64,000 bases of DNA from Nereocystis luetkeana. Lineage: Eukaryota > Sar > Phaeophyceae > Laminariales > Laminariaceae. Made by a program: the position numbers and the translations under genes. Shown piece by piece: positions 54,570-64,000 of the stretch (position 1 is its first letter; every line of letters begins with the position of its first letter). The notes below the pieces were generated by a model. That model searched no databases. It was not told where the DNA came from and saw only the letters and a list, made by a program, of their open reading frames with translations. The DNA is taken from NCBI GenBank assembly GCA_031213475.1, contig JARUPZ010000013.1, positions 9,464,794 to 9,528,793 on the forward strand, read 5' to 3'.

Positions 54570-55061
54570 GGTCGTACCTCGCAGACGGTAGTGCAGCGCT
54601 CGCCGCCGAGACATACCTCCTCCTCCTGCAGTATAGTTTTCTTACAGCTTCTTCTGATGAAACGCGAGCCTTTCCTGGTGTTCCTATGTACGTTCTTCTG
54701 CGTTGCGTGTAATTCGCTTCTTGATCGTGAGCTTGTGCCGTGCGGTTGTTGTGCCAAACCGCATACAGAATGGAATATTCGCCATTTTTTGGGGGGCTCG
54801 TACGAAGCGACCCACGTAAAACGGGGCAAGCGGGTGGTAAACTCGAGGTCGGTCGGGCCGAACGGAATCAGATACGGGAACAGATGCGTGTTGTTGCACA
54901 CGGCAGTACTTTACGTAGAATCAATGCAAGCATACATCCTCACCCATGCATGGCGCTCTTTCTCGAGTTACAGCTCCTCCTTTTCGCGTTTTTTCGGCAC
55001 ATACATGCCCCGTTCCCCGGCAGTCGAGCTCGTTTCGTGGTTCCGGTCGGTGCTGCCGTGA
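54423..55061 (+). CDS. Unrecognised open frame, 212 codons (starts inside a C element)
   Basis: The first about 50 residues are translated C element and are not believable. From about residue 78 there is a hydrophobic stretch (FLVFLCTFFCVACN), then a Cys/His-containing part (LVPCGCCAKPHTEW) and a Ser/Phe-rich region (SFSSYSSSFSRFFGTYM). No known domain is recognised. An antisense frame (54557-54901) is equally protein-like. If any part is real it would be an exon starting downstream of 54570. Confidence 0.13.
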   Translation: MHRGESSHGPSLQKNIYIEVKIGIPTIRGLGTTSFRNKIAEMCYLYRRTGRTSQTVVQRSPPRHTSSSCSIVFLQLLLMKREPFLVFLCTFFCVACNSLLDRELVPCGCCAKPHTEWNIRHFLGGSYEATHVKRGKRVVNSRSVGPNGIRYGNRCVLLHTAVLYVESMQAYILTHAWRSFSSYSSSFSRFFGTYMPRSPAVELVSWFRSVLP

Positions 55062-55069
55062 TCGTCAAA

Positions 55070-55140
55070 AAAAAGCAGTGATCGTCAAGAGAGCAGAATC
55101 GACTGTGTGCTTTCCCGTGTAACGTGTGTCCGTTGAGGGC
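55070..55140. other. Spacer
   Basis: GCAGTGATCGTCAA is duplicated (around 55050-55089). Nothing else recognised. Confidence 0.35.
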
Positions 55141-55142
55141 AC

Positions 55143-55234
55143 TTAACCCTTTTAGGGCTGCAGCAGTACCCCTTCCGGGGGCAAAACCTCATAGAATTCG
55201 AGTGGTTTGCCCCCCAACAAAGACTGCAGTAACT
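55143..55234. mobile_element. Family B MITE, diverged copy
   Basis: Starts TTAACCCTTTTAGGGCTGC; the loop side GGGGGCAAAACCTCATAGAA and right arm GGTTTGCCCCCCAACAAAG still follow the family. The right terminus has decayed (CTGCAGTAACTTCG). Confidence 0.72.
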
Positions 55235-55897
55235 TCGTTCTTGGCCGCCGTAACTGAAACCGAAGGCAAGTTCAGGGTCCTACCGAAGATTGGTCAAGTG
55301 TTGGATCGATGGCGTTCGTCTTCCCTATACATCCGCATCCTACTGGGACTGAAACCTCGGTGTAGATCGCAGACAAATAGTGGGTGGCCTCGAAGCGTTT
55401 ATGCCGCAGAATTAATTGTCGCCCATCATCGCCACAGCCCTTTCTGCAGTAGTAGTAGGCCACAGAGGTCGTCGTTCCGGATTGCAAGACTGCGCTGAAT
55501 AGAAAAAGAACGATCATGTGCCTATCTATGGTTTATAGTCGTATGGTAATATATATATGTACGTTTTTGATTGCAAGGCAACAGCAATAATTGAAAGAAG
55601 CAATCGCCGTAGTGAAAATGTTGACTTCCCCGGCACCAACATCATGATCCACCAATTCGAGCATGTACGCACGCATGATCTCAATTCTGAACGCATGTTT
55701 GGAGTCATTGTCTTCTGTTGTAGTTTGCCAATTCTTGCAAAAAGGTGGTTTCATCTGGCTGCAGCGAGAGCCGCGTCATGTCAGATGGGCAATGGAACAC
55801 TTGTAATAACTTTATCGTAAGTAGATAAAATATGTTGGTCACATCCTTCACGACGCCGCGCATGGCACATCGCTGCAAACACTGCACACTTGGCCAA
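55235..55897. other. Spacer, no recognised gene
   Basis: Short frames on both strands, no motif recognised. Confidence 0.4.
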
Positions 55898-56030
55898 CAT
55901 GGCAACCCCCCCCCCCCCCCCCCCCCTTCCCGACATGCTCCGTGCCGGCATTGTGGGTATGCGAGGGTCTATGGTCATACGACTACGGCCGTGCATGATA
56001 CCGAGTACACCCCCCCACCCCTACCCCGTC
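55898..56030 (-). mobile_element. LINE type 1 3' UTR-like fragment with poly-C
   Basis: Holds a C run (about 55907-55926), then GACATGCTCCGTGCCGGCAT and TATGGTCATACGACTACGGC, CATGATACCGAGTACACCCC. The same words occur at 58970-59085 (reverse strand) and at about 31640-31720 in the LINE at 31.5 kb. The minus frame reads MHGRSRMTID in all three. Confidence 0.65.
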
Positions 56031-58964
56031 CCTTGGCTGCTATCACCGACAACATCGGCGATCGATCTGGCGCGTCGGCTGCACGGACGTATACATCAGC
56101 AGGATCGAACCTACCAAGGTCAAATAAGCCAATCTACGTAGTATACGCATCTATTTCCTCTTGGAGTATAGCTATTCATAGTTCGCAGGTCAGCCCCGCG
56201 ATGCCTCCGAAGGGGTGGGGTCCTCCTAACAACGGCAAAGGAAGGCATCCTGACTGAGTGCCCATGCCACACGTCACTTGAGATCAAGAAGAGTCACAAG
56301 CTCGCCGTACAACGCCTGCAGCGGGACCACCGCACTCGCGATCACCACCCGCTGGCCCTATTGTTTCAACAGAATAGAGATCCCACCATAGAGCTACAAA
56401 GTATCCTACCATGGTACTCAGTAAGCGTTTTGGTCAGCATTGGATATGACCAACAAGATACACTGTAGAATAATAGGCTCACGCATTACAGTACGTAAAA
56501 AGAGCAGTTGATAGGAGCGAAAGGTTCACGTTTTGAAGGATACTACGTACGAAAATTGAAACAAGAGATCGTGTCCAGCGGCGAGCGATACTCTAAACCT
56601 TACCGGGTAGGTGTTACGCTATGCTCAAGGTTGGTCAGAGAGGCTGCCGAGTTAATGCGTTGCAAGGTTTGCTCGGATTGGACGCATAAGAGGTGGTACG
56701 TTGAATAACTTGTGCGACTACACATCAGGCTATCCGGCAGAACCTCTACGTTGACTTGTTGTACAGGTGCACGCAGAGACAGGTCAAGGGCTAATAATTT
56801 CTTATGGTGGTTCTGAATCTAAGCATCGAGCTCGGGGTTCCTTTGGCACGTCCGTCGGCGCGCTTACGCTACACAGCACTCGGGCGACTGCGTCCGTTCC
56901 ACGGCCACCCACCGGCCGTCCACGAGATCAATAGAACCACGGTAATTGCTCACCGAGAGTCGCTTTCCCGCATGAGAGGGGACGTTTTCCGGTGAACGGG
57001 TCGGGCGAGTGGAGCAGTTACGCGGAGGAGGTGAGGGCGGCAACGATTGAGACACGGGCTACCGTAAGGGTGACACTTTTTGTAGCCAAACCGTTTCTCT
57101 GACCGATGAGGCTTCTCCTTGAGAGCGCTGAGAAACTGCTCATTCTGGTGGTGGAAAATGGAAACATCGTCCTAGTTGAGTTAGCGTACCGTTTTTTTTA
57201 TTCCTATGGCTTAGAATTGATTGTTCATCGGGGCTAAGCATACTAATGCCGAGACCTGTGGGGGTGTGTGGTTTTGCCACACGACAACGCGGCACCCCTT
57301 GTGACACCGACCGCCTTCCTGCCCACCTGCAAGTGGACCTCCGTCTTGCTGCTTTTCTTGAGCGGAAAAACCATCAGCCTTGGGGACAGTATGACCGGTG
57401 CTACCGTAGGGGGGTGTGATGCGAATATTTTCATGTAAAAAAAGGACACGGCAGCAGAGGCCATCGGTGTTGGGATTCACTCGCGTTGAGGCACGAGTCG
57501 CAAGCATATCTAAAGTAGCTGGCACGACCCAGTTGATGCGTATATGGACCCCACTTATTGGTGCTCCAGCGGCCGCAGGCTCCTTTTGTCCGGAATCCCA
57601 TACGCTGACGTTCCGGCGATCTCAGGCAGCGATGCTTGATTGCGGGTGATGACGACTGAGATTTCCTGGGCGCCGATGCTCCACTGTGCCTATTTCCTTT
57701 CCGACGAACTATGACAAGCGTCACACAGAAAGATGTACAAGAGACCGAAATCCTCTTCCTGTTGATTCGGCAGCGCACCACGACATCGCCCTTCCGCAGA
57801 AAAAATGTGACACGTACCTTGCTCAGCGTTCGAGGATGTTAGTGACCCCTTCCCTGACTGCCGTGCCGTGGCAAGAGAAAAAGTGGCGCCCAGAGCCTGA
57901 AGCGACCAAACAAGGAAAGCACACACGCTTTTCTTCGCCAGCGAGGGTGATGATGGTGTGGTAGAGGATTCAGCTGTGGCCCCACGTATAACAACTTCCT
58001 CGTGTTGACGGTCGCGATCGCCTTCGACGCAGTCAGAAACGAGTACTCCTCAACGTGCCCATTCAGCCCGGAGGTGGGTTTTTTGCCGTATTATTGTCCC
58101 GTGTAGTGCCGCCGTTCACTTCAAGCAGCACCAATACTACTTACACGTACCCTGCTCTGTACGCCCTTGAAGTACGCCTGGTAATAGCGGATGCGTGTGA
58201 TGTAGCAGGAAGGCCGGTCTGTCAGTCGGGGCCGCCACCCAAGCCGTCGTCAAAATTGGAGGCCACCTTCGGCGAGGCATTGGCAGGAGGGGTGAGGACG
58301 CCTGACGCAGAGGCCGCGAAAGCGCTGCCCTTCGGTGGGCGTGCCCCCCCCTCCCTCCCGGTAATACTCGGCGACATTGTGAGACGTGAATTTTCGTTGC
58401 CGGAGCACCACTGCTGGACCCCGGCTCGGTCCAACTATTATGTACCCTCGTATATGTAATAATATTGATATCAGGTCTCGTTCTTGGTCGCATTACATCA
58501 AACTCTCGAGCGTAGGAGGTGGCTCGGTATTATCCACTTACAACCCAAGCACGGTCTTGCGTGCGGGCACCTTGCTCAGTGGCTCGAACTTGACATCAAA
58601 CTCGATGGAACGGCTTGATGAGACGGAAGCTTTACGAAGTCGCCCGGGGCGTTCTCTGCACGGCGTGGAACCGCTTAGACCGAGCGCGAGAGTGTGAGAG
58701 CGTGAGAGCGGGTGAACCCGCCGAGACCCGACACGCTCGGGATTTAGGGGGGGGGGTGAATTACGTGAATTACCGTAGTTGGTGCGTGCGCTCAGACAAG
58801 ATGGCACCAAAGGCAGAGTCAGTGGTGGAGTACTAAAATAGAGGTTTCGCATCCGACCAAACAAAATCTGACTGGCAGGGGTCCTTAAGGGCACAGAGAA
58901 ACTATGTGCCAATATCGTTGGAATACAGTTATGAATAGTGTGTGGTATGCTTAATAGTTATTGA
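56031..58964. other. Low-repeat block of about 2.9 kb, no recognised gene
   Basis: None of the A to E families occurs here. Frames of 60-134 codons on both strands carry no recognised motif; one short frame (56508-56708) ends with CKVCSDWTHKRWY, a Cys/Trp cluster too short to classify. Confidence 0.4.
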
Positions 58965-59100
58965 CCCGGACGGGGGGGGGGGGGTGTACTCGATAGGAGG
59001 TGTGTACTCGATATCATGCATGGCCGTAGTCGTATGACCATAGACCCTCACACCCCTACAATGCCGGGACGGAGCATGTCGGGGATTCACCGACCAGGCA
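58965..59100 (+). mobile_element. LINE type 1 3' UTR-like fragment with poly-G
   Basis: G run (about 58972-58984), then GTGTACTCGATAGGAGGT (the GTGTACTCGATA word is doubled), CATGCATGGCCGTAGTCGTA and TGACCATAGACCC, then ACGGAGCATGTCGGGG. Closer to the 55.9 kb fragment than to the 31.6 kb LINE. Confidence 0.65.
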
Positions 59101-60908
59101 GACATTGCTGGGAAGTCGACGCGGAGATCACGGAGAGTTGGGTGGTCAGTTTGCGTGGTTCTCAAGCAATCTTCCAAAAAGGAGAATCGGGCAGACGCGC
59201 AAAATCTAGCAGCCCTTTAAGCCATGCTCAGAACTTGATAGGCGCAGGGCGCGGGGCAGGGAAAGAGCGAGAATGATAGCAGGGGACTGGCTTACCCCTC
59301 GGCAAGGGTTGCAGTTTTTGGGTCAATATTTCATGACCGATGGAGCCCCCTCATTGAGATCCATGCGATGCATTTGCTCGTATATTTCTTTCAGAACTAG
59401 CGCGTAGAAAAATCGGTCGGGTTTCCGGAAAAACCATCATCGAATTCGTGTTTTGGGTGAGATACAAAGGCACCGCACCTGCGCGAAGCCTTGCTGAACT
59501 ACGCTGCGTAGCCCCCTCCCTCTCCCAAAAGAAGCAGTACCTGGTGTAGCGTGTTTCATGTAACGCAATGGTAAACCAAAAAGCTGAAGGTTTCAAGATG
59601 GGAATCGTTCTGGCATTTGGAAGGTATCACAGCAGTGAACATTTCCTCAGCTTTTTGGTCATCTTCTAAAATATCCGACCCGTGTTCAAACACTTCCATA
59701 AACAAGCCCATATTAAATGTCAGATAGATGGCGAATGGGCCATATTCGTGACCACCATCACTGAAACAGGACCTGACGGGCAACTCTTCTCCGCCAAAAT
59801 GGTACCCCGCGCGCTCGGTCGTTGGCGTAGCACGACTTTAGACACCCACGCAGGCAGCGTTTTCTCGGGTCCAACCAACCTAGGACTCGCGTTCTCTGTC
59901 GGCAGCACTCTTTACTCCGTCGGGTTTTCGTCGTGACATCCTGGAGCAAGCGGAAGGGTACTTGGCATGGGGACAGCCTTCACTAAACAGCGTGGACGGA
60001 ACCAACTGTGTGGCCTCTTTTTCCCGGCCGGTGTTTAGAACAGGCGGGCTGATACCCGCAACCGGGTCATATATCGGCGACGTAGTTGCCAGCAAGCTCG
60101 GGGGTGCAAACAAGGTGACAATGGGAAGCCGCGTGGAAACATATTGCGTGATGGTATCGGCCTGATCATTTCGTCGGCGAGAACCCTCCTGCTGTAGCGA
60201 TCAACCGACATGCAAGACGGACCGGGCAAGACGATCATGTACCTCCTCGAAGAAGGTGTGCCTACCTCGCTGAAGATTCGTGAGAGTCACAAGATCCGTG
60301 TGTAGAGGATCGGGGTCAGGCTGTTTGAAACATGTATTTCAAGGGACGGAGGAGGTGCTGCACAGCGCCTCCAGCGCAAAGAGAATGTTTTGTTGGATTG
60401 TATTATCTTCGATCTTTAGCGGGATGCATCGATATGGATGGGGTTCGCGTAGCGCGCTGCCTGCGCACTGTGTCCACCGCCTTCCGTAGGTAAAATATGG
60501 TACGTAGGCGTAGTGCCGACGGACACCTGCTCGCGACAGGGTCAGACTTCGATGAATAGGCGAGAGCGGACTGGAATGATACGCATCGATTCTGACACTG
60601 AGTTAGGGAGGTGCCATATCCCTGGAAGATGCGAGGAGGGAGGTGCGGCACGGAACAGGAGAGAGATCAGGATCGGGGTGTACCTTAGGAGCGTTGAGTC
60701 GCACTACAAGGGGTGCAATCGTTTTTCAGCGCTCGGTTTTCCAGAACGGGAAGGTTGCTAATACCGAACAAGGGGGGGGGTTTCGGGGAAATCCGGTTGA
60801 GATCCTTCCGAACATATATATGATGTTCTCCCTTGTCGTTGTCGAGAGAAAATGAGCGCAAAAAACGATCGCATCCCGCTGCCAAATCGACGCTCTTCTC
60901 TGCATACA
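59101..60908. other. Low-repeat block of about 1.8 kb, no recognised gene
   Basis: Two overlapping antisense frames at 59556-59936 look compositionally balanced (plus: MFKHFHKQAHIKCQIDGEW; minus: FMEVFEHGSDILEDDQKAEE), but neither belongs to a family I know. A G run lies at about 60772-60781. Nothing else recognised. Confidence 0.4.
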
Positions 60909-60924
60909 TACCAGGTACCTGGTA

Positions 60925-61344
60925 CACGCTAAGCAACAGGATATCCTGGGCACTTCGAGCGCGCTTTTTTAAAGTCACTGACAAGAGTGGGGTGGAGGGG
61001 CGTGACCCGAAGCGGGTGACCGCTCGATTACAACGCTTACCGGGATGGTGTACTACTCGCTGTGGGTAATAATGCTTCACGCATCTTCAGCAACATAACG
61101 GCAAGTTGACGAAGTTTTTCTTGCTACCCATCGGCGTCAGGGGAGATCGCCCACCGCCGAGCGAGAGAGCCAAGGTCGACCCCAAACGACGCCCTTGTTG
61201 TGGGCCCGGCAGTCACGTGGTCATTCGCCTCCGCCTGCAGCTATAGGATCGGTATACCTCTGTCCGTATTTTGCAGGACTTACTGTGATACTGCAACACA
61301 GCGGTTTTAGTTGTCGAATGTGTTTCGGCCCTCGAGCATTATTA
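60925..61344. other. Spacer, no recognised gene
   Basis: Follows a double motif TACCAGGTACCTGGTA (60909-60924). Nothing else recognised. Confidence 0.35.
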
Positions 61345-61591
61345 ATGTTCAAAGTCTAAATTTCGACGCGAGGCGACGAGGGAAGAAAGTGGTGAACCCA
61401 TGTCGCGGCGAAAAATCATTCCAAGGCACGAACCGTAGTGGGCAGATGGGAGGAGAGTCTGCTGCTGTGTGTCGCCGGATCTGGGTTTCGACCATATTAT
61501 ACATCAATCATGCAATAGGAAGGAGAGAGAAAGGAAGGCCGAGAGTGAAGACTGGAACGAAAATAAAGGAGAAGAAAAAAATGATGCTGTA
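61345..61591 (+). mobile_element. tRNA-derived SINE (family D), decayed, head missing
   Basis: Recognisable blocks: TTCGACGCGAGGCGACGAGGGA, AGGCACGAACCGTAGTGGGC, GAGTCTGCTGCTGTGTGTCG, GCCGGATCTGGGTTTCGA, AGGAAGGAGAGAGAAAGGAA and an A-rich tail. Many substitutions and indels relative to the other copies. Confidence 0.7.
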
Positions 61592-62875
61592 GGTAGATGC
61601 AGCCCATTGGCATGTACCAGGTACCAGGTATACCTGGTGACCGTTCTTACGTTGTACTCCAGTCCAACATTGGCTTGTTGATTAGTTTGTCCTTTCTTTG
61701 CAGGTGTTTTCCTACAGTAGTAGCTCACTTACTTGTGTAGCTCATCATGCGGTAGGAACTACTACTACTGTACGTATAGAGTAGATTTGTGGTATGTAGG
61801 GCGAGACCATGAATACTTATACCGGTGTATGATGGGGGGTGCGCCTGCCATACCGTATCCTACCGCTGCTGCCTGGTGGGCCGACCAGAACCGAGTGTCA
61901 TCGGGGCAAATAATTCGGTAGACAATTGGAAAGCGGTATACCTGGCATTTGCTATGTGCATGCCATCGTGAACGCCACACCAGATACAGCTACGTACAGA
62001 TTCTGAACTTGGTGTCTGGCCTCTCGCTGCGAATACTTCCACCTATTATTGTGGCAGCTTACTCTGTCGCAGGTTTGCGTATGCACGAGTGGGTACGACA
62101 AGAGTACGAGAAATTCACCTGCTGCTGGTAAGCGGGTTAGACTTTGACACTATATGTACGTAAATGTAAGAAGCATTTTACAAGCGTGTATTATTTATCC
62201 GGACAGTGACGTAGCCTACTGCACCAAAGACAGCAAAATTAAAAGAAGTACGAACACTGTTTTTTTATCTACGCCAGTACGTAGCCTTACGGCTGCTAAA
62301 GATTTACAACATCGTTTGATGTGAAGCAGTACGCCCAAATGCGGAGAGAGCTTATGCGTCAATCTACACGCACAACAGTGCGTACTCGTACACTCATAAG
62401 ATGCGCGTTGTGCTTTTGACCTAACTGACAACCGGGTGTGTACATGATTCACAACACAAAAAAACAGAAACTACAAACTCGATGAACAAGGTCTCGGGTC
62501 TCGACTGAGCGGCCTGCATTACACGGGAGGAACAGGTAGGAGGTGTTATTACCCTACGTTCCCGACCAACACGAGCTCTACAGAAAGATGGCGTACGGCA
62601 TTACATATACGCCCGCTTGCACGCCCAGAAGAATCGATCTTCGTGGAGGATTTGCTGTTTTGGTTTGAGGTGGAGGATGGAGAATGGAGAATGGAGGATT
62701 TCCGTTTTCCGGGAGTTGCAACACCCGGAAGGCTGTTGAGCTTCGGGGCTGTATAACGAATTTGGTTCCATGATTTGTATATCAAGTCGTGTCTATGGCT
62801 GGCTGGGCTTGGGTGTACAGTAGGAGTTGCGCTCCAGCTCAGGACGTTGCTGCCCGAACAACCCACTCTCTTATC
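61592..62875. other. Spacer, no recognised gene
   Basis: Contains the triple motif cluster at 61615-61639 (two exact TACCAGGTA sites followed by TACCTGGTG). No gene recognised. Confidence 0.4.
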
Positions 62876-62876
62876 A

Positions 62877-63232
62877 TGGCGCCCGTACCTAAGCAGACCG
62901 CGGGGGGTTCCACCCAGAAGCGGGCGCAGAAGGCCAGGCCGTCTCACCACAAGGGGGTGAGCTTGTTTTTAGGTTGTTGGTGTTTTTCTTTGGTGGTGAG
63001 GAGCGGCGTTCGGACAGAGCAAACGCGTCGAGTCATTTTGGGATGGGTTTGTGCTCCCCCGTACGCCCGAGTAAGTGTGCAGCTGACTATGCATTTGGCC
63101 TCCCGCAGCTGTTGGTTGTGTCGGTGACTGCAGCTCTCGGCAACTAAAACCGTCTTTACAGGCCTTCCCGCACTCGTGCAGCGAGCGTTCTACAGCACCC
63201 ACGGCACCCAAACTCAAGTCTCTGTACACCCT
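62877..63232 (+). CDS. Weak candidate for a small spliced gene
   Basis: ATG at 62877 in GTTATC-ATGGCG-type context opens a basic, lysine/glutamine-rich N-terminus (MAPVPKQTAGGSTQKRAQKA then RPSHHKG). It is followed at once by GTGAGC, a good 5' splice donor (62957). Two acceptors follow: CTCCCGCAG (about 63110) and GTCTTTACAG (about 63162). Splicing to the second continues in frame for about 37 residues with a basic/aliphatic end (KLKSLYTLSKIKYLRIATAI), stopping near 63275. No protein family is recognised. The antisense strand also carries a long frame (62969-63424). Transcript evidence would decide; at present this is a guess from splice-like signals. Confidence 0.2.
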
Positions 63233-63275
63233 CTCTAAAATTAAGTATTTACGAATAGCAACAGCAATACTGTAA

Positions 63276-64000
63276 CTCGACCACCAAAGAGAGGGCCAGC
63301 GCCTGACCAACGTGTTCGATCCACGTAGGAGTTGACTGGACAGCACTGCTGTCATCCAGCTGCCGTCATCTAGCAGCAGGGTTAAATTTTTGTTGGATGA
63401 CGTTGGGCGGCAGGAATGCTCCACGCCTTTGGGTCTAGTCCGCTTGTTCGCTGGCGTGCTGGCATACCTTTTCCGATGGGATTTTGGGGTCCATTATCTC
63501 GAATTTCCGCTGGGCGATCGCGCAAGCCACAGCCAGCTTTCCAGCAGTAACTTCACATGACCAATCGTGAAGACATGGGACGCCAAGCACAGAGAAGGGT
63601 GCACCTATGATGCAGCTCAGCAATAGTGTACATAGGCCTGGTCGGTGCAAGTCACCACCTGGGCAAGTTGCATATGCGACCCGACGTTGGGTCGCTGTCG
63701 TGTTGACGCCCGTTATATTGATTAGTCTCTGTACCTGGTGCAATTTCTCCACCACCAGAAAAGACTGGAGGATTTTAGACTTGAAAATAATGGCTCCACT
63801 CGTCTAAACAGGTAGATTTATTTAACACCAGCCAGGCATCCGCAGTACTTGCGAAGCGAAGAGCATCTCTCGTCATGTCTTAGCTCTCGCTCGTCGTACC
63901 ACCGCAGCAGCAACAACAACAACAACAGCAGCAGAACGGATGTACAAGTAGTGCGATCGGCCGTTCCGTGTAAACAAGCAATTATTGCCCGTTCGTATCA
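63276..64000. other. Spacer, no recognised gene
   Basis: A minus-strand frame at 63435-63755 (106 codons) is compositionally balanced (segments GVPCLHDWSCEVTAGKLAVA, QRKFEIMDPKIPSEK) but unrecognised. A (CAA/CAG)n run lies at about 63901-63935. Confidence 0.4.

Noticed and set aside
55950-56000. A 5S rRNA gene fragment (GTCTATGGTCATACG resembles a 5S start)
   Set aside because: Only the first few bases resemble 5S; the sequence then matches the LINE-like fragments at 31.6 and 59.0 kb instead.

Overview
This window looks like eukaryotic nuclear DNA dominated by mobile elements and their remains. The evidence is a tRNA-derived SINE family, reverse-transcriptase remnants of non-LTR retrotransposons (LINEs), many short hairpin DNA transposons (MITEs) with TA or TTAA target duplications, long microsatellites and degenerate satellites. 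No prokaryotic operon, ribosome-binding-site spacing, rRNA, functional tRNA or CRISPR array is visible. The host could be an alga or another protist, but no host gene is recognisable enough to place it. I identified no intact host protein-coding gene; the long open frames are RT remnants, translations of simple repeats, or unrecognised frames in GC-rich DNA.

Layout. 0-12 kb is a dense mixture of an E repeat (about 200-250 bp), tRNA-derived SINEs, family A MITEs (105 bp, TA target) and family B MITEs (97 bp, TTAA target). It ends in a broken LINE (10.2-11.6 kb, minus strand) that a family A copy interrupts. 12-20 kb is mostly unique or strongly decayed sequence. It holds a diverged direct-repeat pair 5.3 kb apart, a (GA)n tract, degenerate minisatellites and a 250-300 bp tandem array (18.1-19.0 kb). 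20-31 kb is again repeat-rich: a divergent SINE, a TIR element of about 0.9 kb, a long-TIR element with a MITE in its loop, more SINEs, and a 5'-truncated LINE at 29.1-30.6 kb. 31.5-33.1 kb is a second decayed LINE of the older type. 33.1-42.6 kb is a GC-richer block almost free of the dispersed families. 43.4-45.05 kb is a CTTCCA satellite with an inverted left arm. 45.4-47.5 kb carries C elements and family A MITEs. 48.6-51.15 kb is the longest LINE fragment (RT motifs A, B and C visible, frameshifted). 51.77-52.11 kb is a 337 bp TAG microsatellite. 53.2-54.6 kb holds C elements, one containing a nested family B MITE. 55-61 kb is mostly featureless, and 61-64 kb is low-repeat sequence with one weak spliced-ORF candidate.

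The most unusual signal is a 9 bp motif, TACC(A/T)GGTA, which I counted 31 times by eye; about 0.5 would be expected by chance in 64 kb of random sequence. It occurs as an insertion at TA dinucleotides inside otherwise alignable repeat copies, often as abutting doubles, and is absent from the GC-rich blocks. Its form, TA-CC(W)GG-TA with a variable central A/T, is what excision of a TA-target transposon with CCAGG or CCTGG ends would leave if the two 5-nt overhangs annealed around an A-A or T-T mismatch. This parallels the known TAC(A/T)GTA footprint of Sleeping Beauty. No parent transposon is seen in the window. Several nested insertions have paralogous empty sites here, which fix the target duplications of families A (TA) and B (TTAA) from the sequence alone.
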